NCBI GenBank assembly: GCA_013306675.1
Contig: JABLUY010000060.1
Coordinates: forward strand, 1 to 64,000
Direction of reading: 5' to 3'
DNA from: Thraustochytrium sp. TN22
Taxonomy: Eukaryota; Sar; Bigyra; Thraustochytrida; Thraustochytriidae
Length of the DNA stretch: 64,000 nucleotides
Shown here: positions 54,028 through 64,000 of the stretch, in pieces
Position numbering within the stretch: the first letter of the stretch is position 1
Layout: every line of letters begins with the position of its first letter
Notes under the pieces: generated by a model
What the model was told of the DNA's origin: nothing
Database searches by the model: none
Seen by the model: only the letters and a program-made list of their open reading frames with translations
Program-made: the position numbers and the translations under genes

Positions 54028-56248
54028 TCAGGATAGCCATATTATCCCTAGTAAATCGGCTCTCCTGCTTGCGCTCGACTGACCTGTTGCTATCATGATT
54101 CTAATCATTTTTGGAACTTTCAACTACTGGGTTTGTATGGAAGCGTAAAGTGTTGGTCACTTCCGACTGGCCTGTGCGGATGCTGAGGCCAACTTGGGCT
54201 GCATCAAGGGCACGATGGACTCGTGCTGAGGCTGCTGCGAGAGGATCTTGAACTATGGCTTGATGGGGTGTCGGTGTAGCTGGCTTGGGCTACGTGGTCG
54301 TTCCTGCTCTGCGCTGTAGGGGTACCGGACGAGGCACTGGCGCTGCTCGAATCGACATGATCGAGGCAAATGGGCGAAGGTGTTCCGTTGACGTTTGTCT
54401 TGCGCTTCTTGAAGCCTTCGTGAGGCTCGACGCGCACGCGCGTGTGCCACTTGGAAAAGCAGGTTGTGCGTTCATTCTTTCTCATGAACACGTGCAGAGG
54501 CACACCGCAGATGGTGCAACGACGGTGCGTTTGCTTGCCGCAGATGACGCAGAGCCGCTTGGCGGGAATCCTCTTGTTGTTGGCGTTGAAGGATGCCTTT
54601 CCCGCTGCCTCTGAGTCATGTTGCAGTGCGGCATCGAGGCGGATGTCGCGGGCTTGGCCGTGGTTGAAGAACTTCTGCAACTCGGGGGTTCGCTTGCGCT
54701 TACCGGCGGTCACGAGGTCCCTCGCCGCTTCCCTGGTGAGCCCAGTGGGCTTGGGCATGCTTGGCTGCATGTTGAACTCCACCTGCGCCGTATCGAGCTG
54801 CCTGCTCCTGTAGACGTGACGGACCATGTCGACAGTGAGGCGGAACGAGACAGTGCTGAGCGCTTCAGAGCGGTTCACCTTGTCGCGGAGGGCCTTTAGC
54901 CCGTCGCTGTCTTCGAGGTTGCTCTTCCTCGCAGCCTGTAAGTAGCGGTAGACCACGATGGCGTTGACAACGAGCTGCTTGTACGTGCGCAACGCGATGT
55001 TCTGGTCGCAGCTCAGATTCATGCACTGCGTGTTGGTGATCTGCTCCACGTACTGTGTGCTTCCGTCGACGCCGCCCTTTGCGACGTTGTATAGCTCCTG
55101 CGGTAAGCACTTGATGACATGCACGGGCCGCATGGGCCCCTTCAGAGCGACAAGCTTGCGCATGGCGCGCCACAGCCGGAAGTGCGAGCTCAGCACCGCC
55201 CCCTCCTCCTCGCCGAAGATGGCAGGTGGCTTGGGCGGCGCACCCGCTGTCGATGCTCTGGTGCGCCCATGTCGTGAGCTTGTCCGCCCACGGTTTCAGA
55301 GCGCGCTCCATGGCGAGCCGGGCGTCCGGAGGCACTTCAACGAGGCAGGCGTACAAACACGAACTCGTGCTGGCAGCAACGTAGAGCACGTGATCGATTT
55401 GGAGGACCACAGCTTGGTGCAAGACTTGCGCGCGGTGCTCGGCAGGTATGGCCTTCCACCAAGTCTCGTCCCCCACGTGTTCATCTGGGTGCTCACGATA
55501 CGTGCGTCTACCGCGCCTCCAGGCGCGACGCGCGTCTTGATCTCGACGCTGCATAGTACTGACGATGCGTCGCACTCCGCGCCTGGAAGCCGGACGCGAG
55601 CGACTCCATCCGGCGAGACTGCGAGCCCCGGAACGGTCTTGTGCTGAATGAGGCCGACCTCGAACATGCACTCGCACCACGCGTCGGTTCGTCGACCAAC
55701 GCAAGTATGTCTTCGAAGTCTTGCTGCGCAGCGGCCTCAGCACGAGCATCCTCGTCGCCAAGCTCCTCTCCTTCTTCGTCTTCGTCCCCTGTGTCCCGCT
55801 TGTCCAGGGGCACGAACTCGCTGTCGCTGTCGCTGTCGCTGTCGTCCTCCACGCGGTGGTTAGGCCTCGCCGATGCCATGATGTCGCAGTGCGGGCCCGA
55901 CTCCACGTCCAAGCGCTGCGGCAGGGGCGTGCGAGCTGAGAGCAGGCACAAGGCACCCGCCAGGGCCGCCTGCAGCCGCGCGCCGCAGCGCCTGCGGCTC
56001 CAGCGCGCTCCGCGACGAAGTCGCGCGCGAGCTCCCCCCAAAGCCGCTCTGGGCGAACTGCCGAGCTCATCTCATCCTAACCACCACGCCTTCGGCCAAA
56101 ATGAATAGGGGGCAGGAGCCTTGGGTCGCTTCGAGTGGGCCTCTTCAAGCTCGGCCCCATCGCTGCGTTTTTGATCGAATGCGGAACTAACTTCGCCAGA
56201 CTCTAGGCCACTTTTTTGGAGCAAATCGGGAGTAAAGTACCCTCTTAA
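54024..56248 (-). mobile_element. decayed piggyBac-like DNA transposon with YqaJ-like nuclease domain
   Basis: Coding remains run on the minus strand from about 56070 to 54204. In order: an acidic leader (MASARPNHRVEDDSDSD...), a YqaJ-type nuclease-like part (GLAVSPDG, then VEIKTR, then a Gln-rich helix), and the C-terminal part of a piggyBac-type transposase (ELYNVAKGGVDGSTQ, VVNAIVVYRYLQ) with its cysteine cluster CVICGKQTHRRCTICGVPLH...CFSKWHT. These lie in at least three frames, so the copy looks dead unless small introns are hidden. The central DDE core was not seen. Candidate TTAA target sites, the piggyBac preference, are at 54024-54027 and 56245-56248, but I find no clear inverted repeats next to them, so the ends are tentative. 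Confidence 0.55.
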
Positions 56249-56329
56249 TACGCTTTAGTGCCCCCTGTGCCGGGCGTCACCGAGGGACCCCCGCGTGGTA
56301 GGCGGATACGAGTAAGCATAGAGGTGTGA

Positions 56330-57697
56330 TTGGGCTATTGCTCTCTGGAGGACAAGTTCGAGAAGATTGCGCGGTCTGGCGCTGTTGGCGCAATCTCCAT
56401 GGCCCTCGACAAAACGCCGAGCATGGGCGAGTACCTGACGGGCGCGGTCTACCATGACCCGGAGCTTTACAACAGCACCATCCTGGTAGCCGCCTACTTG
56501 GACGAGGTCCAGCCTATCATCGGCCTTTTGAAGCAGGGCATCCCAGTTCAAGTCGCACTTACCTGCGACGAAGAGAACCTTGGCCTGCCCTACCTCAAAG
56601 GCATGACGGCAGCCATCATGGGCGAGGGCTTCATCGACTTCTTCACCGGCATCTACGCGATCATCATCGGACTGCAGCTCCGGCCGGGCCTGATGGAGTC
56701 TCTGCGCTGCCGCAAGCGCGGCAGCCCAGACGAGGATCACAACGCGGCGCGGAGGCCTCAGCCCTCGCGCCGCATCCACGGCCAGAGCAACGTGCTCTTG
56801 CTCTTTGGCTCCGTCTTGCTTCTCTGCGGCCTGACACGCATGCTCGGCCTCATGCGCCTCTCCGCGTCGCCCGGCCTGGATGGTCTCATTTCATGGAGAT
56901 ACAAGCTCGCCTTTTCGGTCGGCTTCCCAGGCATGCAGTTCTTCATGACCTGCGTCGTCGCCGTGTTTTGGTACGAGATGTCCGAGTCCATCCGCCGCAT
57001 GCGCCCACTCCGCAACATATTCACCGTGCGTGAATACTGCATCTTCCTTGTCGTCATGTTCTTTGTGGTCAACCTTCCCGATGCGGTCTTCATGTACCGC
57101 TACAGCCACTACTACCCGGAGGACCAGGGTGCGCTCGCGATGACCTATTCGACAGTCACCTGCATTGGAGCCACTGCCTTCCTCTTCTCCGTGCAGAGGC
57201 TCCTCAGGCTTATCTCCTCGCACCTGCAACGGACGCAGGCGCACTCCCGCACCAACGGCACGGGGTTGGTCATTCAGCAGTTTGCAATGCACATGGCCTT
57301 TTGGCTGCGGATTTTCGCCGCGCTCGTCTTCACGCGCTTCATCGTGCTCATGGTCTTTATGGTTGGCCGCGTTCGAAACAACGGCGCCCTTGAGACCATG
57401 CTCATGCAGGTCTTCCTCTGGCCTCTGGCCGCCCTCCTCAACCTCACGCAGATCATCGGCCTCCGTGGGCCCGGCCGCGGCATCTTCGGCCGTCGCGCCA
57501 TCACGCAGGACGCCCCCGACAAGCGCATCACCGACGGCTCCATCTCGCAGAAGACCGGCTCTGCCACCTCGGAGCCGGACAAGCTCGAGCGCGGCGAGCC
57601 CATATCCGCCACCGTGCTCACCAGCCTCAACGGTAGCGTCACCGACGAGGCCGCACCCACATCCCACGCCGAATCCAACGCCGTCATCTCCGCCTGA
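56330..57697 (+). CDS. seven-TM protein with N-terminal PA domain, 5' part separated
   Basis: About 450 residues with no ATG at the front; an in-frame stop lies directly before the first matching residues. It opens inside a PA domain (GYCSLEDKFEKIARSGAVGAI) and follows with a short loop and seven hydrophobic segments (first near EGFIDFFTGIYAIIIGLQL, last near MQVFLWPLAALLNLTQIIG), then a hydrophilic Ser/Thr/Glu-rich tail. An extracellular PA domain plus seven helices suggests a receptor-like or sorting protein. The missing 5' part matches the piece at 53671-53931. Either a long intron carries the transposon, with an acceptor such as TCTGGAG|GAC near 56350, or the gene was broken by insertion. 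The coding part downstream is intact over 1.3 kb, arguing for recent or tolerated disruption. Confidence 0.65.
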   Translation: MGYCSLEDKFEKIARSGAVGAISMALDKTPSMGEYLTGAVYHDPELYNSTILVAAYLDEVQPIIGLLKQGIPVQVALTCDEENLGLPYLKGMTAAIMGEGFIDFFTGIYAIIIGLQLRPGLMESLRCRKRGSPDEDHNAARRPQPSRRIHGQSNVLLLFGSVLLLCGLTRMLGLMRLSASPGLDGLISWRYKLAFSVGFPGMQFFMTCVVAVFWYEMSESIRRMRPLRNIFTVREYCIFLVVMFFVVNLPDAVFMYRYSHYYPEDQGALAMTYSTVTCIGATAFLFSVQRLLRLISSHLQRTQAHSRTNGTGLVIQQFAMHMAFWLRIFAALVFTRFIVLMVFMVGRVRNNGALETMLMQVFLWPLAALLNLTQIIGLRGPGRGIFGRRAITQDAPDKRITDGSISQKTGSATSEPDKLERGEPISATVLTSLNGSVTDEAAPTSHAESNAVISA

Positions 57698-58472
57698 CCG
57701 TCTGTCTCCCTTTTCACACAAAGTCCCAATTCCACTCACACAGTCTGATGCCCGGTTCAACATGGATTGATGCTCGCTCTCTCCAGCCGGGGGTTGCGCC
57801 GTGGAACTGAATGCTTGCATGAAATCGTGTCGCGGCGCCGCACCTGTGTGTCGCGGGCGGCGCCTACTCGTTCCAAAATAACTTCTTTAAAACCGCCTAC
57901 GCAAGGCCGAAGCTCAGCCATCGGCGGGTCGCGCCTAGGGCAGCGCTCTCCACGCCAAGTATGCTACAAGCACAGCTTGGAGCCAAGCTGGACCTTGTCT
58001 CCACAACGCCGACGAACCAGGCAGCCCGAGACTGCCTTCTCGCTGCTCAGCTGGTAGCCTAACTTATTGGGTCCTCTCCACGAGCTGCTTGCTCTCCGTG
58101 GGCCCGCCCCGCTGCAGGCGCCTGGATCTTGACAATCTTGTAATCTTGAGGTAAAAGCAAATCGAAAGCGGTCCAAGGTGCCGTAACGGATCGTCGCGCG
58201 GTCTATCCAGCTGCGCCGGCGGCGGCGCCATTGCCACGGCGGCGCCGAGTCGAGGCTCGCTCGCGCGCGCTCGCGCGCTGCAGAGCGCAGGCGCGCAGGC
58301 GCAGCGGCGGCGCGCGGCTGTGGCGGCTGCGGCGGCGGCTGCGGCGGCGGCGGCGGCGGCTGCGGCGGTGCGCGGCGCCGCGCCCGCGGCGCCTCGCGCG
58401 GCTCGGCTCGGCTCGCAATCGCTACGACGACAACGCTGCGCGGCGCGGCGAGGCGCGGCGCGTGGACGCGCG
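57698..58472. other. intergenic, upstream of the formin gene
   Basis: 775 bases between two plus-strand genes. The GCGGCN-rich stretch at 58315-58375 would encode polyalanine in frame with the formin, but no ATG precedes it; I start the gene at 58473. Confidence 0.45.
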
Positions 58473-58898
58473 ATGCGCCGCGCGGAGCGGCTCACGGCCG
58501 GCGGCGCGGCGCGGTGCAAGCCCGGCGACGCCAAGCGCGAGCCCGACGGCGCGTCGACACGCGGACTGGTGACGGCGGCCTGGCAGGCCGAGCAGAAGCT
58601 GCAGGTACCGCAGCTGCAGCAGCAGCAGCAGGACGAGCGCGACCAGCTCTGGTCGCACGGAAAGCTGCGGCTCTCAGGGGACCTGGCGAGCGTCGAGGCC
58701 AAGCGGGACATCCTGCGCCATGCTAGTGTGCAATGCCTGGCGCGAGGCAACGCGCGAGGCGCCATTCGCAAGGCGCTGGAGAGCATGCGGCTCATGGAGG
58801 CCGAGGGACTCTCGTCCATGGGCAAGGGCGCCAGCAGTGAGCTGCTCCCAGGTAAGTGCAAAAGAATAGAACGCGCGCGCGCGCGCGCGCACGTGCGC

Positions 58899-58938
<40 letters not shown>

Positions 58939-61900
58939 GAACGAGAGAGGCGCGTGCGAATGCGTACGTGACGATCGACTTGGTTGCGAGGATGACACAC
59001 AAATGAGCTTGGCAGCCCGGTGGCTCTGCCCTCTCTCTTTTCGGGGAGCGGAGGGCCCCGGCCAGCACTCCAGCCCCAACGCACATCGGCGTGGGCCCTT
59101 GAGCCTGCGTCCCCCTAACCTAAAATACCTTGCGCGCGCATGCGCGTGCTCGGTTGTCTCTCTCGCCCCTCTTTGCGCCACGTTTCTCGGGATTCGCATG
59201 CGATGGCGAGCCCTGGCTCGCCTACGCTGCGGGAAAGCTAGCAAACGTGTAGCGGGGGGCCGGGACTGCATGGCGTATGGGACGCGGTTCACGCGTTGGA
59301 GCCGCCGGGCTGCCGTACGACAGACGAAACCCATGCAAGGCGACGTCGTCGCAACGTGATGATGGTTGGCCGCGGGCGGTCGCCTGGTTTCACTCGCACG
59401 GCGCGCCGGTTGGGCAGAGGAAGGAAGATCCTGGCTCTCTCACGATGTACTGATCAGAGCAATCGAGCGTGATTCTCTCGTGCGCGGCGTCGCACGAGGG
59501 AAAATGGGAGCGAGACGTGACATGAGGTGCACCGAGGGCCGACACGTGATGGACTAACATTCGAGGCTCGCGCTGCGCCGCCACAGAGTGCATGGTGCTC
59601 ACCCGAGCTTACTTTCGGGTCGGGGACGACGGCGAGGCGCGCTTCTACCTGCGTCAGAGCGAGCGCCTCGTTCGCGAGGAGCCCTACGAGGACGAAGCGA
59701 CCAACGTGGCGCTTTTCTCCGCGCTTGCTGAGCTCTACATGGTGGCCGGAGACTATGAGGAGGCGCGTATCCGCTACGCGGAGTTCATGCGCAAGACCGA
59801 AGCGCTCTACGGCCCCAACCACGTCGCCACGAGCGACTGTTACAACTCCATCTCCGCCTTTTACACGCATCGGGGCCAGTACCCAGAGGCGATCGATTTC
59901 TGCCAGCGCGCCCTGGCGATCCGCAACGACCAGCTCGGCTCGCACCACCGCTACACGGCCGACAGCCGCTACAACCTCGGCTTATTGCTGCGGTTGAATG
60001 GCCAGTACATCGAGGCGCGCCGCGAGTTTGCCGCTGCACGCCAGGTGCGCGAGGCCATCTTTGGGCCGCAGAGCCTCGAAGTGGCCGAGGTGGAACTCAG
60101 CCTAGGTTTCACCGAGTACCAGCTCGGCAACCTCGGTGCAGCGCACGAGCTGTGCGAACGCTCGTATGCGGCGCGGCGCGCTGCAGTCGGCAAGAACCAC
60201 CCGGACACCGCCGAGGCGCTCAACCTGCTCGATTCGGTGCGCACCGCGCGCGCACATGGCGACCTGCATCTCGAGGGCCTCACGGCCGAGTCTGGCGACG
60301 GCGCGACCACTTCGAGCCTCGCGCTCGACGACTGGGTGGAAGCGAGCACTGCGTCCGGTGCCGCCAGCTCGCGCGGCTACCACGGTCTCGATGCCGCCGT
60401 GCCCGCCTCCACCTTCGCGGATGACTCGCCACGCTACGACCGCTTCCTTGTGCAGCGCACGCTCGAGCGCATGCGTCAGCTCGACGACGCCCCCTCGCTC
60501 AGCTTCCAGTCGCGAGTTATGCAGACCATCAATGCGCACGGCACCATGTCAGCCAAGGACCTGCACGCACGCTTCGCGCCGCGCTTCCCGCGCGAGCTCG
60601 CGCACCTCCTTGAGAGCCTCGAGGAGCAGGACCTGCTCCTGCGCAATACCACCACGCGCCCCGTCGACGAGCATCCGGGCGCCGCACGAAGTATTTTCCG
60701 CCGCGGCCGTTCCCCGGCGCCGGCGCTGGCGTCGGCCCAGGGCTTGGACCGGGATGGCGGGGACTCTGACCCCGGCGATTACCCGTTCCCGGTCTCGCCG
60801 CTTGCCTCGGTCGACTCCCAGCGCCGCACGGGCACCTTTGCGCGCTCACCCGAGCTCTCTGCGCTGGACACGCCGTCCGAGGCCGCACCGACACCCTCTG
60901 GTTGGAGGGATGCCGTGCGTGCCAAGCAGGATGCCCTGGACCAGGCCAAGACTTCCGCAGAAGCTCAGCGCCCCCAGCCTCCCAGCCGCGACCGCTTCGA
61001 CTTTGTTGGCGATCGAGCATCCCCCGGTCCTCAACATCGTTTCCAGTTCGTCCAGAACTTTTCCGCGGGCGGCAATGGCGCGACGGCCGGACCAGGTGGA
61101 GGCAGTGCCGATGCCGATGCCGATGGCGCAGCGAGCGCGAGTCGCAATGTTTTCTCCTTCTTCGACACCTACACTTTCCCTTCTCGCGGCAGCGTCGCTG
61201 GCACATCGGCCGCTGATGCCGATGCTGGTTCTCGTGCTGCTGCAGCTGGGCGCCCTGGACCTGGTCGTGGCAGCTTGGGCGACGGAGATGGCGTCGAAGG
61301 CAGCTTGGGCGACGGAGATGGCGACGGAGGTGCTGGTCGTGGTCGGGTATATGGCTCTGATCGAGGCGATGGCTCTGGTCGAGGCGATGGCTCTGGCCGT
61401 GGCGATGGCTCTGGCCGAGGCGATGGCTCTGGCCGAGGCGATGGCTCTGGTGATGGTAATCGTGACGATACCGGCCGTCGTGACGGCTCCGTGAAAGTCG
61501 GCCTCGGGCGCGCTTCAGCTCGCGGCTTTGGTGAAGGCTCTGGTGGCGGCTTTGGTGAAGGCTCTGGTGGCGGCTCTGGTGGCGGCTCTGGTGGCGGCTT
61601 CGGTGACGCCTTCGGTGGCGGCTCCGGTGGCGGCTCTGGTGGCGGCTCCGGTGGCGGCTCCGGTGACGCCTTCGGTGACGCTTCTGGCCATACCTCTGGC
61701 CGCGGCTTTGGTCCCGGCTCTGGCCTCGGATCTGGCCATGACTCTGGCAAAGTCTCTGGCCACCTATCCGGGCGTGGGTCTGACCACCAGGGCAAGATAA
61801 AGTCAGGTCTGGGAGATGAAGATGACAAGGCCCAGGCCCAGCCGTCCGCCGGGACGGTGAGTACCCTTCAAGGCGAAGCCCGGGCGGATCGTCGCGCCAA

Positions 61901-63338
61901 GGTGGTGGAGTTGTCAGGCGCGGAGCTGTGGCAGGCGCACGATATCGAGGTGTTCTGTTCGTTTGGGCTGCTGCCGATGCTGATCGAGAAGCGTAAGTCG
62001 GAGCTGCGCGAGGCGGAGGCTCGCGCGGCACGCGAGCGGCAGCAGCAGCTCAAGAAGGAGGAGGCGAAGAAGGCGGAGGAGAGCGTTGGTGGCGGTGCGG
62101 CTGCCGCGGCAGCAGCGGCGGCAGCCAAGGCCAAGGCTAAGGGAAAGAAGAAGCCGCGCGGACCCAAGTCAGACACGAAGCGGGTGCATTGGGATGTGCT
62201 AGAGGACACGGAGGGTACGATCTGGGACAGCGGCGTGGACAGCGAAGACATCGAGCTAGCCGAGGTCTTCGGCGACCTGAAGGATGAATTCTCCAACAAA
62301 GCGGCGGCCGCAAAGCAGGCGGAGGCGAGCAACGGTGAGGGCGGGCAGACCAAGCCCAGGGAGGTGGCCCTGATCGCGGACCCGAAGCGGCGACAGAATA
62401 TGAGCATCTTTGCCAAGACGCTGATGAAGGGCGGGCGCGAGCTGTACGAGGTGGGCGCGGCGTTGCGGGCCATGGACCGGAGCAAGTTCGGGCCAAACGC
62501 GCTGGCTTCGCTGCAGGAGTTTTTGCCGCAAAGCGACGAGGCGGACGCCGTGCAGACGTACGTGGAGGCAGGCGGGGAGCGTGGTCTCCTGGGTCCGGCA
62601 GAGCGCTTTGTGGACGCGATCGGGTCGGTGCCGCGTCTCGCGCAGCGCATCCGAACGCTGACGGTGATGGCGGAGTTCGACGAACAGGCTCGCGATGCGG
62701 TGCGGCGCGTGGAGCTGGTGCGTACGACGTGTACGCGTGTGCGCGAGTCGACGCGGTTCGCGCGGCTGCTGAGCATTATTCTCAAGGTTGGCAACGAGCT
62801 GAACAAGGGCACGGACAAGGAGGAGGCGCGCGGTGTGCGGCTCGCGTCGCTGGTGCGCCTGAGCCAGACCAAATCGAACCGCAACACGACCCTGCTGCAG
62901 TACCTGGTGGAGCACCTCATGTCCAAGGATCCCAGAGTGCTCGAGGTGGCGGACGACTTTCCCGATCTGGCCGAGGCAGCTCGATGCAATATGCAGACTC
63001 TTTCCGCGGACGTGGCCAAGCTTGGCTCGGGTTTGGCCACTGTGGAGCACGCGACGACGGCGGCGACCAAGGCGGGCGACGACGAGGATTTTGTGCGCGT
63101 CGCGGCCCCCTTCGCACGTCAGTCGCGGCCGAAGGCTGAGGAGGTGGCGGCGGATTTTAAGAGCATGGAGGCCGCCTACGCCGAGCTGTGCACATATGTG
63201 GGCGAGAACGCGCAGGCGCTCCCGCCTGAGGAGCTCTTCCAGCAGCTGCTGGCCTTTGTGTCGGAGTTCAACAGCACGGTCAAGCGCGCCCGAGACGCCG
63301 CGGCGCGCAAGGACCGCCGTGCGCGCACACCATCCTGA
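58473..63338 (+). CDS. formin with N-terminal TPR repeats and Gly/Ser-rich linker
   Basis: Exons 58473-58851 and 59587-63338 join in phase 1 across a 735-base intron (donor GTAAGT, CTAAC branch site, acceptor CCACAG) to give 1,376 residues. Residues about 60-345 form tetratricopeptide-type helical repeats (NVALFSALAELYMVAGDYEEAR, NLGLLLRLNGQYIEARREF). A disordered region follows, with a Gly/Ser-rich tract (about 684-861). The FH2 domain (about 985-1350) nucleates and elongates actin filaments; hallmarks are RVHWDVLEDTEGTIWD, GNELNKGT near 1195 and SQTKSNRNTTLLQYLVEHL. A polyproline FH1 segment for profilin binding is absent where it is expected. There is no GBD/FH3 domain; the TPRs may replace it for targeting. 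An actin-assembly role is firm; regulation is unknown. Confidence 0.88.
58852..59586 (+). other. intron of the formin gene
   Basis: 735 bases, by far the longest confident intron in the window. Donor CCAG|GTAAGT, branch-like GGACTAACATT, acceptor GCCACAG|AGTGC. It contains a GC dinucleotide run followed by a GA run (58867-58936). Confidence 0.85.
58867..58936. repeat. GC and GA dinucleotide runs within the formin intron
   Basis: About nine GC repeats are followed, after CGTGCGCGT, by fifteen to sixteen GA repeats starting 15 bases from the 5' splice site. Confidence 0.85.
61330..61790 (+). repeat. Gly/Ser-rich minisatellite in the formin coding region
   Basis: First GGCTCTGGTCGAGGCGAT-type 18-base units (about 61350-61450, protein GDGSGR), then GGCTCTGGTGGC-type units (about 61530-61670, protein GSGG). 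All copies keep the reading frame. The opposite strand reads as proline-rich repeats by chance of codon composition. Confidence 0.85.
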
Positions 63339-63707
63339 GCTTCGTTGCTCTACCGTAGCGCGCAAGGACCGCCGTGCGCGTGCATCATCCTGAGCTTCTT
63401 GTGTTGAGAGGTGATAGTGATAATAGTAGTGGGTACTTTAGCTAAGGCCTGAAGAAGAACCTGTGTGTGGTGTGGCTTATCTTTAAGAAATCTGTTAGGC
63501 GCAAGAGACGAGGAGGAGGCCAGCCTCAATGGGCGCAAACTTCTCTCCCCTAGAGCTACTAGCTAGCTAGCCAGCCATCCCTTCAGCAGGCAAGCAAGCC
63601 CGAGTGCTTGTTCTGAAGCCCTGGCCGAACCACCTTCGCGGCACGGCACAAAATGCAGCAGACAGAGAGGATGGCCGCAGCAGGGGCCACAGCGGCAGCG
63701 TCTGGCA
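63339..63707. other. 3' region between formin and ribosome recycling factor genes
   Basis: 369 bases, convergent genes. A near-perfect copy of the last 40 bases of the formin coding region, stop codon included, lies at about 63357-63397. The rest is unremarkable and AT-richer, with CTAGCTAGCTAGC at about 63559. Confidence 0.5.
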
Positions 63708-64000
63708 TCAGTGCTCCAGGATGTCCTTCTTGCGGGACTCGAGGAGCTCATCGACGCGCTGCTTGTATCGGTCGGCGACGCTGTCGACGTTCTTGGTCTC
63801 GGCGAAGTGCTCGTCCTCGCTCATTTCCTTGCGCTTCTTGGAGTTATCAAGCTGCTTCATCGCATCGCGGCGAGCGTGGTTGACGGCCCGCTTGGCGATT
63901 TCGTGCAGGTCGCTGGCGTGGCGCACGGTGGCGTCGCGGGTCTCCTTGGTGATCTTGGGCAGCGGCACGTTGACCTGCGTGCCCTCGACGCTCGGGTTGA
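63708..64000 (-). CDS. ribosome recycling factor, C-terminal end (gene continues beyond window)
   Basis: The last 97 or so residues of a ribosome recycling factor, which splits post-termination ribosomes together with EF-G. Family pattern: NPSVEGTQVNVPLPKITKETR matches the conserved hinge segment, then the helical arm with AVNHARRDAMKQL and SEDE. The frame is open to the window edge, so the N-terminus is missing. In a eukaryote this factor works in mitochondria (or plastids). The stop is at 63708-63710. Confidence 0.85.
   Translation of the reverse strand, partial: NPSVEGTQVNVPLPKITKETRDATVRHASDLHEIAKRAVNHARRDAMKQLDNSKKRKEMSEDEHFAETKNVDSVADRYKQRVDELLESRKKDILEH

Noticed and set aside
54024-56248. 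Retroelement or viral origin of the insertion
   Set aside because: No reverse transcriptase, integrase, capsid or long terminal repeat was seen; the cysteine cluster and GGVD block fit a piggyBac-type DNA transposon.
61169-61828. Minus-strand proline-rich frame resembling an FH1 segment
   Set aside because: It is the complement of the Gly/Ser repeat of the formin, read in another register; the plus-strand frame is continuous with TPR and FH2 domains.

Overview
The window is nuclear DNA of a GC-rich, gene-dense, intron-poor eukaryotic microbe. Evidence: protein-coding genes for kinesin, CaM-kinase, formin, mitochondrial Lon and a prolyl-4-hydroxylase-like oxygenase; short GT-AG introns, several with a CTAAC-type branch site; no operon-like ribosome-binding sites; CAG/polyQ tracts. 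A thraustochytrid (Labyrinthulomycetes, stramenopiles) is my best guess from this style of genome plus a giant intronless megasynthase, but no rRNA or other decisive marker lies in the window, so this is inference.

Layout. 1-975: gene-free, short tandem repeats. 975-4.3 kb: a PrsW-type membrane protease whose N-terminal half lies in other frames, and a TIR-like fragment. 4.3-8.4 kb: a kinesin-4-like chromokinesin ending in a SAP-like DNA-binding motif. 8.4-10.4 kb: histidine ammonia-lyase. 11.9-14.7 kb: a four-TM protein and a secreted glycosyltransferase-like protein with one intron. 14.7-15.6 kb: an N-formylglutamate amidohydrolase family protein. 16.2-19.5 kb: mitochondrial Lon. 19.6-22.1 kb: dethiobiotin synthetase and, just upstream on the same strand, an ATP/ADP-carrier-like transporter with one intron. 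23.2-24.4 kb: a CaMKI-like kinase starting in a 9-codon exon. 24.5-41.5 kb: one intronless 5,637-residue modular polyketide synthase. 42.0-47.0 kb: a two-kinase fusion (FrcK/YggC-like P-loop kinase plus PfkB/1-phosphofructokinase-like), a TatA/TatB-like protein and dihydroxyacetone kinase. 48.3-50.8 kb: an ER 2OG-Fe(II) oxygenase and a secreted protein with a fungal-type cellulose-binding module. 50.8-53.7 kb: gene-poor, with a pentanucleotide array. 53.7-57.7 kb: a PA-domain/seven-TM receptor-like gene that looks split by a decayed piggyBac-like element carrying a YqaJ-like nuclease domain. 58.5-63.3 kb: a TPR-formin. The right edge holds the C-terminal end of a ribosome recycling factor.

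The most remarkable object is the polyketide synthase. It begins with a GNAT-like loading domain plus ACP and has four extension modules (KS-DH-KR-ACP, KS-KR-ACP, KS-DH-KR-ACP, KS-DH(degenerate)-cMT-KR-ACP). None of the modules contains an acyltransferase, and the protein ends in a thioesterase with a Cys in the nucleophile position. This is the plan of bacterial trans-AT synthases, in a eukaryotic genome. It predicts that a malonyl transferase encoded elsewhere loads all ACPs, and that the product is a small, partly unsaturated, once C-methylated pentaketide.

Other functional links: histidine ammonia-lyase and an N-formylglutamate-hydrolase-like protein (first and last steps of one histidine breakdown route) sit 4 kb apart. 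The sugar-kinase fusion and dihydroxyacetone kinase are near neighbours. Convergent genes are separated by as little as 22 bases.
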